This document shows, piece by piece, positions 26,729 to 33,201 of a stretch of DNA of 33,201 nt. The stretch covers positions 1 through 33,201 of the forward strand of contig JAPKDW010000019.1 of assembly GCA_028822375.1 (NCBI GenBank), given 5' to 3'. This DNA is from Opitutaceae bacterium (GTDB lineage Bacteria > Verrucomicrobiota > Verrucomicrobiia > Opitutales > Opitutaceae). The notes beneath the pieces were generated by a model. The model was not told the origin of the DNA and searched no databases. It saw nothing but the letters and a program-made list of their open reading frames with translations. Numbering within the stretch: position 1 is the stretch's first letter; the number at the start of each line of letters is the position of its first letter. A program made the position numbers and the translations under genes.

Positions 26729-27351
26729 TAAAATGCCCTCCGCGTTAAGGCTACCATGACTCCCTGCACGACGAGTTCCATCGCCGGAATCAAATCAGGA
26801 TAGGCCGAGTTTTCCGCCTTCAAGAAAGGTCGCCCCTCATTCATGACAAAACGCTTCAATGTCGTCTCCCCGTCTATCAGAGCCGCAACCACATCCCCAT
26901 CACGCGGCTCCTTGTATTCGAGAATCACGACATCTCCTTCTTGGATATGAGCGTCTATCATGGAATCCCCACGAACTGTTAGAGCAAAGGTCCTCGCCGA
27001 ATCGGAAACTCCAATCGACGCCAGATCAACCCCTACTCCGCCTTCGGCTACCGCATCGCCATAAGTCGGCATGCCAGCTGGAATAATCCCCAAAAGCGGA
27101 ATCGAACTAAAATTCTCCGTATTCACCGGAAGTAAATCACCAGGCAACCGCCGCAAGAATCCCTTCCGCTCCAAAGCCTTCAAATGATTCACCGCCGCCG
27201 TCTGGCTAGCGAATCCAAAGAAGCGTTGAATTTCGCGAGTCGACGGCATGCGCCCCAATTCGGCGCGACGACTCTGGACGAAATCCATAATCTCTCGTTG
27301 CCGTTTGGTGAGCGAATCCCTAAAGGTGTTCATGAACACCATAAAGATCAA
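26728..27351 (-). CDS. lexA: LexA repressor of the SOS response
   Basis: This protein of about 207 residues represses DNA-damage genes until RecA filaments trigger self-cleavage. The N-terminal winged helix (about 14-68, SLTKRQREIMDFVQSRR and STREIQRFFGF) is followed by a S24 peptidase domain. The cleavage bond Ala92-Gly93 (IIPAGMP), nucleophile Ser130 (VRGDSM) and base Lys166 (TTLKRF) are all present. The start is uncertain. The TTG at 27351 has AGGA about ten bases upstream; ATG codons at 27342 and 27333 are also in frame. A perfect palindrome overlaps these codons and should be LexA's own operator. A candidate extended -10 (TGCTAAAAT, + strand 27394-27402) lies upstream. Two small genes follow in the same operon. 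Confidence 0.95.
   Translation of the reverse strand: MIFMVFMNTFRDSLTKRQREIMDFVQSRRAELGRMPSTREIQRFFGFASQTAAVNHLKALERKGFLRRLPGDLLPVNTENFSSIPLLGIIPAGMPTYGDAVAEGGVGVDLASIGVSDSARTFALTVRGDSMIDAHIQEGDVVILEYKEPRDGDVVAALIDGETTLKRFVMNEGRPFLKAENSAYPDLIPAMELVVQGVMVALTRRAF
27325..27340. promoter_or_regulatory. Putative LexA operator (perfect 16-bp palindrome)
   Basis: GGTGTTCATGAACACC is an exact palindrome over the first codons of lexA. The half-site TGTTC/GAACA resembles known SOS boxes built on GTTC/GAAC half-sites, here with a two-base gap. Placement suits autorepression, possibly by roadblock, since it lies downstream of the candidate promoter. It is the only perfect site of this type I noticed in the window. 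Confidence 0.7.
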
Positions 27352-27722
27352 TGCGATCGCTTCCTGTCAAATCCCAATCGCCAAAAAGATTTCATTTTAG
27401 CAAAACTTATATCAATGAAGCCACTCCCTTAGAAAAACTGAAAGCTGCCAGATACCGAGCCCTCCGACCGCATTTGTCCCAGACTATCTGCTTCACGATG
27501 TCTAAAAAATATGGCGGGTCTGTCCAAAACATGGATACGTATATGCGCTTATCGAGAAACATTCATCTTAAGGACTACTTAGATTAAACTAGGCTTTATC
27601 CCTATATTTCTGGGTCAATTCACACTGAGACGTCAACTTCTTCCAATTGATATCCCCCGTAAACCAGGAAGTGCTTGAAATCACCATGGTTGAACGTAAT
27701 GGTTCCAATATACAATAATTTC

Positions 27723-27776
27723 CCTCCCAACACCCACACCTGCCAGGTCGTTTGCAAAAACGGCCTGGCCTTTTTT
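27723..27776 (+). ncRNA. Candidate small RNA with C-rich 5' end and terminator
   Basis: A strong intrinsic terminator here has no gene in front of it on the + strand. Upstream lie TTGAAC (27690-27695) and TACAAT (27711-27716), 15 bases apart, an acceptable promoter. Transcription from about 27723 would give an RNA of about 54 nt whose unpaired 5' part is CUCCCAACACCCACACC. C-rich, unpaired stretches of this kind can pair with G-rich ribosome-binding sites. No sequence match to 6S, SRP, tmRNA or RNase P RNA was seen. Existence rests on these signals only. Confidence 0.3.
27742..27776 (+). terminator. Intrinsic terminator without an upstream gene
   Basis: Twelve-base stem GCCAGGTCGTTT/AAACGGCCTGGC (27742-27753 and 27758-27769) with one T-G pair, loop GCAA, then C and six T. 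Orientation is plus. The T-run is absent on the other strand, so it does not serve the convergent M16 gene. Confidence 0.85.
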
Positions 27777-27846
27777 GCGCCCAAAAACACAAATAATGGT
27801 TAACTGCTCGAAATTGAATTCAGAACAGCTTGGCAAAAGGAACGCT

Positions 27847-30423
27847 CTACTCGACGGCGCCGATCACGAGCTCGACCCGATCCTCTGTCTTGAAATAGGT
27901 TTTGGCGAATAGCGCCAGCGCTTCAACAGTCACCGAATCGATTCGAGCATCGTAATCACGCCAGTCGTTCGCCGGCAGTCCATAGGCAAGATTCATCGCC
28001 GCCTGGCTGGCGCACGAGGAATTCGTCTGCTGACTCATGCGACGCGATGCCTTCAAGCGGGTTTTGCAGCGATTTAATTCGGCTTCGGTCACGCCGCCAC
28101 TGGCAACTCTATCAACTTCCTTTATAAGCTCTTCGATCACCTGTGCATAGCCTTCAGGTGAAGTGCCCGCGAAAAAGTAGAAGAGACCCGTATCCAATCC
28201 GACAATCCGGCTCGAACGAACGAAATAAGCCAAACCTAATTCCTCGCGCACTTGCTCGAACAGATTGCTGGACATCCCGCTGAAAACCTCGTCCGCCACT
28301 TCGGATACATAATAGTCATCCGACAAAAGGCCTGGCCCCGGGAAGCCATGAAAGACAATCGCTTGCTGGCGATCCATCTTGCGACGGTGAATGCCTGGTT
28401 CGTGTGGTTTTACGAATACAGCATCCGAACTTGGTTTTTCACCTTTCGGCGTTTTTGCCAACAGCGTTTCGAGACGCGGTTTCAAGCTTTTGGAATCAAA
28501 TTGGCCAGAGACGGCAATCGTTAGATTGCCAGCCGTCAGAAGCTTTGCTCGCAACGCTTTCAAATCGCTCGTTTCAAGCGGCTCGACAGTCTCCAACGAG
28601 CCTGCTCCCCCAAGTCGAAATGGATGCTCCCCAAAAAACAACTCTCTTAGAGCACGTCTTCCCGCCGTTACGATATCGTCTTGATCCTCCTTAATGGCTG
28701 CAACATGAGCCGACTTCTCCAACTCGAAAGTCTCCTCGTCGAAAGCTGGAGAGAAAAGCGATTGCCCCAACACGTCCAAAGCGAGGTCCAAGTCGGATGG
28801 CAAAACTTCCAAGGCTAGGCCAAGGCTATTGTTGCCGGAAAACTCATAGAAACTACCTCCAGCATTTTCAACCGCTGCAGCTACTTCCAATGACGTTCGT
28901 TTCTCCGTGTCCTTGGTTAGCATAGTTGCCAACAGTGATGTCGCTCCCTGCCTTCCCGATTCCTCGTAAAGCGAACCGCCATTCATGACTACACGGATAT
29001 GCAGGTTCGGCAAACGATGATCTTCCCGCATCAGCAAAACGCTTCCATTGGCTTGCTTGAATTCCGAGAAATCGTTGCCTGAACGCTCGACCGATACCGT
29101 ATTCAAATCGACCGACTCGGAATCCTTCGGATTGAGCGTAACAGTCGTCAACCTATCCTTGCGCAACCATTCTTTCGATACGCGTACCAGTTCCTCTGCA
29201 GTCGTCTCTGCGACGCGACGCAAATAATTGCCCGCATAACCAATATCGCCCACGACGACTTCCGCCGCGCCAAACCGCGACGCTTGCCCACTCACGGTCT
29301 TTCGAGCATTCACTTCCGCAATCAGTAACTGACGAACCGCTTTGTCGACGAGCTCGCTAGGAAAATCATCCACTGTTAAATTCGCCAAACGCTCATGCAA
29401 GGCAGCGATCGCTTGGTCTCGCTTATCCGGATCGCAAACCAATGCCAAGTAAAACACTCCGACCGTTCCCGGAGTCCAATTGGAAGCATCCACGGCGTGC
29501 ACGAGCTTTAGTTCTTCCCGCAGGTTCGTCGAAAGCAAAGAGCTATTACCGCTACCGAGGATCAATGAAAGCGCATCCAGCACAGGCGTATCCGCGTGCG
29601 TAAGACCAGGAGTCTGAAATCCAATCCCAACTCGCGATATTTGCACATCTTCATAGATATGCATTTCGCGTTCCGCCAACTGTATCGGCTCCTGAGGAAT
29701 GTAGACGCTGGGCAATGCCTTGCGTTCATATGTTCCGAAGTAGCTCTTGGCATGAGCTTTCATCTCCACCACATCGAAATCGCCAGAGATGATCAAAACC
29801 GCGTTATTCGGAACATAACGCGTTTGATAGTACTCCACCAATTCCTCACGCGATATCTTGGAAAAAATCTCTTTGTACCCAATAACCGGATAACGGTATG
29901 GGTGCTCTCGAAACGAGGTTTCAAATAAAGCTCGGGAAAGTTTCTGATCAGGATCGTCCTCGCCCATATCGATCTCCCGCAAAATCACGTCGCGCTCTTT
30001 CTCAACTTCGTCAGCCGGCAAGGTCGAGCAGAAGACCGCGTCGCTCAAAACATCCAGAGCCGTTTCGACATTCTCCGAAGGAATATCTATATAGTAGACC
30101 GTACGATCGAAAGTCGTGTAGGCATTGATGTATCCGCCACCAGCTTGAACGCTCTCGGAGATCGACCGTCCCTCGCGCTTCTCCGTGCCCTTGAAAAGCA
30201 TGTGCTCGACATAGTGCGACAAGCCCGCGCCCATTTGGTCGCCTTCGTGGATGCTGCCGGTTTTCACCCAAACCTGGACAGAGCAAATCGCATTGGAACG
30301 CTCCTGCTTCAAAACGACCGTCAGGCCATTATCGAGAACGAACCGTTCGACCGGTTCTTTCAGCAAAGGAGCAATTAGCGATTGGCTCGCTTCAAGCGAG
30401 CGGGAGAGCGAAGATTCAGGCAT
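27847..30423 (-). CDS. M16-family zinc metallopeptidase, two-domain
   Basis: This 858-residue protein contains two M16 repeats. The N-terminal half has the inverted zinc motif HYVEH (His70, Glu73, His74), with the likely third ligand Glu150 in VILREIDMGEDDP. The family's substrate-binding partner domain (about 195-375) follows. The second half (about 450-858) lacks an HxxEH and should be the non-catalytic repeat, as in other single-chain M16 enzymes. No signal peptide is evident, so it is either cytoplasmic or exported unconventionally. Relatives degrade small peptides or process exported ones. It is the second gene after the Minf_1886-family gene on the minus strand, with a 97-base gap, and is probably but not certainly co-transcribed. 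Confidence 0.94.
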   Translation of the reverse strand: MPESSLSRSLEASQSLIAPLLKEPVERFVLDNGLTVVLKQERSNAICSVQVWVKTGSIHEGDQMGAGLSHYVEHMLFKGTEKREGRSISESVQAGGGYINAYTTFDRTVYYIDIPSENVETALDVLSDAVFCSTLPADEVEKERDVILREIDMGEDDPDQKLSRALFETSFREHPYRYPVIGYKEIFSKISREELVEYYQTRYVPNNAVLIISGDFDVVEMKAHAKSYFGTYERKALPSVYIPQEPIQLAEREMHIYEDVQISRVGIGFQTPGLTHADTPVLDALSLILGSGNSSLLSTNLREELKLVHAVDASNWTPGTVGVFYLALVCDPDKRDQAIAALHERLANLTVDDFPSELVDKAVRQLLIAEVNARKTVSGQASRFGAAEVVVGDIGYAGNYLRRVAETTAEELVRVSKEWLRKDRLTTVTLNPKDSESVDLNTVSVERSGNDFSEFKQANGSVLLMREDHRLPNLHIRVVMNGGSLYEESGRQGATSLLATMLTKDTEKRTSLEVAAAVENAGGSFYEFSGNNSLGLALEVLPSDLDLALDVLGQSLFSPAFDEETFELEKSAHVAAIKEDQDDIVTAGRRALRELFFGEHPFRLGGAGSLETVEPLETSDLKALRAKLLTAGNLTIAVSGQFDSKSLKPRLETLLAKTPKGEKPSSDAVFVKPHEPGIHRRKMDRQQAIVFHGFPGPGLLSDDYYVSEVADEVFSGMSSNLFEQVREELGLAYFVRSSRIVGLDTGLFYFFAGTSPEGYAQVIEELIKEVDRVASGGVTEAELNRCKTRLKASRRMSQQTNSSCASQAAMNLAYGLPANDWRDYDARIDSVTVEALALFAKTYFKTEDRVELVIGAVE

Positions 30424-30520
30424 GATTGGAAATCGGTTTGACGACGGTCATCGGAAGACCGCGAAAGAAAGTCGATAAGAACGCCCAGGGCAAGCCCCGA
30501 GACAACGGAATAAAAGAAAA

Positions 30521-30961
30521 CTAAAACGTCTCGATTGAACGATAGCGCGGGCGTTTCAACCGGCGTTTTTCCGGCTGAAAAGGCTTCTGAAACGCTTCCT
30601 CGAAGCTGTAAATCGAAGAGAAGTCTTCCTTGGAGTCGCCCTCGTTTCGGCTAAAGACGCCATACTCGATGAGATTGAAAACCATCTCTCCGATGTCCTC
30701 GCACTTGTTTAATCCCCAGGAAGTCAAAACCGTGTAGGCCATCGGACCATACTGATCCAGGGCATACTCTCGAGCGCCTTCGAGCAATTCCTGTCCGCTG
30801 ACATGGCGTTGGTTTTTAGTCACGATCTTACCGTTGCGCTTCCGCTCTTTGTCCATCGTAAAATCCAACGCCTCTTTCAGAAACGAATAGGCTTCCTTCG
30901 TGTATCGATCATCTTCCTTGATGATCAGGTTCACCATTTCTGTGAAATTCTGCTTCTTCAT
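30521..30961 (-). CDS. Minf_1886-family protein of unknown function
   Basis: This 146-residue cytoplasmic protein belongs to a family known mainly from Verrucomicrobia, Planctomycetes and relatives and named after a Methylacidiphilum gene. Characteristic stretches are YTKEAYSFLKEALDFT, KNQRHVSGQELLEGAREYA, YGPMAYTVLTSWGLNKCEDI and GEMVFNLIEYG. The C-terminal 35 residues (acidic then Arg/Lys/Pro-rich) are likely flexible. Function is unknown; relatives often lie near housekeeping genes. Start ATG at 30961, with a 134-base divergent spacer to mogA. Confidence 0.88.
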   Translation of the reverse strand: MKKQNFTEMVNLIIKEDDRYTKEAYSFLKEALDFTMDKERKRNGKIVTKNQRHVSGQELLEGAREYALDQYGPMAYTVLTSWGLNKCEDIGEMVFNLIEYGVFSRNEGDSKEDFSSIYSFEEAFQKPFQPEKRRLKRPRYRSIETF

Positions 30962-31095
30962 CGATAACGAGCCAAATCAGCTCATGCCTCTGCCAAACCA
31001 TTCGGCTCCAGCAAAACTGTCAATCCCGCAAAAACAAAGTTGAGCCTAACTCGATAGCGCCCATTTTCGAAATTCTTTAACTCAGAATAGATCCT

Positions 31096-31632
31096 ATGAC
31101 TTCCCAAACCACCACAATCGGCGTGATCAATATCTCGGATCGCGCTTCAAAAGGAATCTACGAAGACATTCCAGGCAAGGCCTGCCTCGAATTGCTCGAA
31201 GAATGGCTCGTTACGCCATTCGAAGTCGCCTACGCCGTTGTGCCCGACGAACAGGATCAAATCGAAGCCACGCTCAAGGAATTCGCCGACCAAAAAGGCT
31301 GCAGTCTCGTCGTAACCACTGGCGGCACCGGCCCAGCTCTACGCGACATAACTCCCGAAGCCACCGAAGCCGTTTGCGAAAAGATGCTACCTGGATTCGG
31401 CGAACAAATGCGGACTGCCTCACTCAAGTACGTTCCCACCGCGATCCTCTCGCGGCAGACTGCCGGTACGCGCGGCTCCTGCCTCATTGTCAATCTCCCA
31501 GGGAAGCCTAAAGCTATCCGAGAGAATCTAGAGGCTGTCTTTCCCGCGATTCCCTACTGCATCGACCTCATCGGCGGAGCCTATTTGGAAACCGACGAAA
31601 GCGTCATGAAAGTCTTTCGCCCCAAGCGTTAG
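31096..31632 (+). CDS. mogA: Molybdopterin adenylyltransferase MogA
   Basis: This 178-residue enzyme adenylylates molybdopterin before molybdate insertion in molybdenum-cofactor synthesis. The MogA/MoaB fold is clear: IGVINISDRASKGIYEDIPG (8-27), VVPDEQDQI with Asp51, TTGGTGP (74-80) with Asp84 in LRDITPEAT, and the C-terminal NLPGKPKAIRENL. The two Asp residues occupy the places of the catalytic ones of E. coli MogA, and the serine-rich motif region supports MogA over a CinA domain. It stands alone; no other moa/mob genes are in the window. It converges on the hybrid kinase with eight bases between stops, so read-through antisense transcription is likely. Confidence 0.94.
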   Translation: MTSQTTTIGVINISDRASKGIYEDIPGKACLELLEEWLVTPFEVAYAVVPDEQDQIEATLKEFADQKGCSLVVTTGGTGPALRDITPEATEAVCEKMLPGFGEQMRTASLKYVPTAILSRQTAGTRGSCLIVNLPGKPKAIRENLEAVFPAIPYCIDLIGGAYLETDESVMKVFRPKR

Positions 31633-31640
31633 CGCTGAAT

Positions 31641-33201
31641 CTACCTCGCCTTTTCCCAAGCGGCGAAGTTCGCCCTCAAGCGTTCCAGCAAAGCAAAACA
31701 ATCATCGCGTCTATCATCGGCCGCTTTTTGCAGGGCCTTACTATCGACATACAGCGATTCGATCCCAATCGCCATAGCCGTGTTTGAAAGGTAATGAGCC
31801 GTTTCCGTTACGAATTCAAAATCGCCTCGGCCTTCCGCGCTTTCCATTTTGACGCAAAGTTCGCCGACTTCTTTCAAAGCCGTAGCGATCATTTCATCTG
31901 AAAAGACGCCCATTCCCTCACTCGCGAACGCAGTCGACGATTCCTCCTCCGCATCGGAAATCTCCTTTTCGGCTTCCTCTTCGACCGGCGTCTCCTCAAC
32001 GTTGCCTTCAGCGTTCTTGGCCAGCCGCTCCAGCCAAGGAATTCTCCGAATTCTCTCTTCCAAATCATCGGCGAAAAACGGTTTTCCGAGAAAGTCGTTA
32101 ATCCCAGACTTCATCGCTCGCAATATCTCGTCCTCCGCCAGCGTTGCCGATATTCCTATAATCCACGGCTGATCAGCCAAACCCGAGTTTCCTCGGATGA
32201 TCGACGCCGCCTCCGGTCCGGTCATTCCAGGCATCCGCAAATCGGTCACGATTAAATCATAGGCCGCCCCTTTCTCTGAAGCCGGCTTTCCGTCCTCCAA
32301 CTGATCAGGCGAATATCCTAGCCCTTCTAAATACTGAGCGATCAAACCGCGCACCATCGGATTGTCGTCCACAACCAAAACTTCCAGAGGATATTTCTCT
32401 CCAAGAGCGCTCGATTCCTCCAATTCCGAATCATCCGCGCCCCCCTCTATCTCCACGGCCTCCAATTCCTCCAAAACCTCAAAATCGAACGAGACCGTAA
32501 ACTCAGACCCTTCCCCAAAAACACTCTTCACGGAAATTGAACCGCCCATCAACTCCACGATCCGCTTCACGATCGCCAATCCCAAACCAGCCCCCTCGCG
32601 CGGCGAAGTCCCGACATGTTCCAACTGAATGAACGGCTCAAACAAACGCCCCAGATCCGCATCCTTAATTCCCACTCCGGAATCCGAAATCACGAAATCC
32701 AACTTCCCCGAAACGCTGTTTCTCCGAATCGCGAAACGAATGTTTCCCGTATCCGTATACTTCACCGAATTCCCCACGAGATTCAACAAAACCTGGCGCA
32801 AGCGTACCCCATCGGTTTGCACCACCGCAGGCAAAGAATCCGCGACATCCAACTTCGCTACCAATCCCTTTCGCTCAGCCATCGGTCGGATAGTCCGGAA
32901 AGTCTCGTCGATCAAACGCCTCAAAGGAACTGCTTCCTCCTTGAGCTCCGAACTCGCTTTGCGCAGATTGCTGAAATCCAAAATGTCCTGCACGATGCGT
33001 AGCAGAATTTTGCCCTCCGATTGAATCGTATCCAAGCAAGACATTTGCTTTTCGTCCAAACGTGTCCCCCTCAGAAGATTGCTATAGCCCAACACGCTCT
33101 GCAGCGGCGTTCGAATCTCGTGACTGATCACTGCCAGAAACTCGCTCTTAGCTCGATCCGCCGCCTCCGCTCGCTCCTTAGCCAAGCCATATCCGTCTCC
33201 G
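31641..33201 (-). CDS. Hybrid histidine kinase with receiver and Hpt-like domains (5' end outside the window)
   Basis: The frame is open to the window edge, so this is the C-terminal part of a larger sensor; the TTG at 33185 is not its real start. Visible order: HisKA with the phosphorylatable His (codon 33120-33122, in VISHEIRTP); HATPase_c with N box LNLVGNSVKYTD, DSGVGI and GAGLGLAIVKR; a receiver with LVVDDNP, phospho-acceptor Asp (codon 32241-32243, in IVTDLRMPG) and the conserved Lys in LGKPF; an acidic linker; and a C-terminal Hpt-like domain with His in ETAHYLSNTA (codon 31794-31796). That supports an internal phosphorelay His-Asp-His. The missing N-terminus should hold the sensor. 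The output partner is not in the window. Confidence 0.93.
   Translation of the reverse strand, partial: GDGYGLAKERAEAADRAKSEFLAVISHEIRTPLQSVLGYSNLLRGTRLDEKQMSCLDTIQSEGKILLRIVQDILDFSNLRKASSELKEEAVPLRRLIDETFRTIRPMAERKGLVAKLDVADSLPAVVQTDGVRLRQVLLNLVGNSVKYTDTGNIRFAIRRNSVSGKLDFVISDSGVGIKDADLGRLFEPFIQLEHVGTSPREGAGLGLAIVKRIVELMGGSISVKSVFGEGSEFTVSFDFEVLEELEAVEIEGGADDSELEESSALGEKYPLEVLVVDDNPMVRGLIAQYLEGLGYSPDQLEDGKPASEKGAAYDLIVTDLRMPGMTGPEAASIIRGNSGLADQPWIIGISATLAEDEILRAMKSGINDFLGKPFFADDLEERIRRIPWLERLAKNAEGNVEETPVEEEAEKEISDAEEESSTAFASEGMGVFSDEMIATALKEVGELCVKMESAEGRGDFEFVTETAHYLSNTAMAIGIESLYVDSKALQKAADDRRDDCFALLERLRANFAAWEKAR

Larger units (their letters stand above)
27352..27846. other. 495-bp spacer between divergent control region of lexA and the M16 gene end
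   Basis: No protein gene is convincing. The left part carries the lexA promoter; the right part has the candidate small RNA and terminator described separately. The 67-codon minus frame (27589-27792) runs through the terminator stem and has no recognisable domain. Confidence 0.5.

Noticed and set aside
27589-27792. 67-codon minus-strand frame in the spacer before the M16 gene end
   Set aside because: Its start lies beyond the terminator stem, which it crosses, and no domain is recognised; the terminator and candidate RNA explain the region better.

Overview
The window (33,201 bases, GC a little above 50%) looks like chromosomal DNA from a member of the Verrucomicrobiota, most likely the Opitutae/Opitutia branch. 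The pointers are a DUF1592-type c-heme protein paired with a DUF1552 protein, a small Minf_1886-family protein, a secreted protease ending in two copies of a C-terminal domain common in this phylum, and many short intergenic inverted repeats with a GTAGGAGCGG core. This is a family-level inference. No rRNA or tRNA gene, CRISPR array, intact transposase or prophage was seen.

Layout. 1-2.2 kb: an unusual sensor protein with a receiver-like domain whose phospho-acceptor is Asn and a DegS/NarX-type ATPase domain. 2.2-4.9 kb: a decayed Crp/Fnr regulator, an exported SGNH hydrolase and repeat-rich spacers, including a 194-bp nested inverted-repeat element. 4.9-8.8 kb: the overlapping DUF1592/DUF1552 pair. 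8.9-16.0 kb: a catabolic-looking cluster with a MetE-core-like methyltransferase, an UlaG-like metallo-beta-lactamase-fold hydrolase, a SIS sugar isomerase-like protein, two Gfo/Idh/MocA dehydrogenases and a convergent GntR/LacI-type regulator. It also contains two gene relics that keep both ends of the parent protein but lack the middle: an NHL-propeller-like gene and an FAD-dependent oxidoreductase. 16.3-18.6 kb: a monomeric-type NADP isocitrate dehydrogenase with its own terminator. 18.8-24.4 kb (minus): mazG, a Xer-type recombinase and a 1295-residue subtilisin-like protease packed tightly as one apparent operon. 24.4-26.1 kb: trpC and rsmA. 26.3-27.4 kb (minus): lexA followed by two small coupled genes, with a perfect 16-bp palindrome over the lexA start region. 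27.4-27.8 kb: a gene-less stretch with a strong terminator and a possible small RNA. 27.8-31.0 kb (minus): an M16 peptidase and the Minf_1886 protein. 31.1-33.2 kb: mogA and, convergent with it, a hybrid histidine kinase with receiver and Hpt-like domains, cut by the window edge.

Most interesting for follow-up: (i) the 9.5-14.8 kb cluster is an unrecognised combination of a zinc methyltransferase fold, a lactonase-like hydrolase, a sugar isomerase fold and dehydrogenases, apparently partly decayed; a 17-bp motif matching at 15 of 17 positions lies in front of both the cluster and the regulator gene. (ii) The lexA cassette has two uncharacterised small proteins, one only 58 residues long. (iii) A candidate short C-rich RNA lies at about 27,723-27,776. 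(iv) Several families of REP-like/MITE-like inverted repeats fill the spacers. All function statements come from reading motifs; no database search was run.
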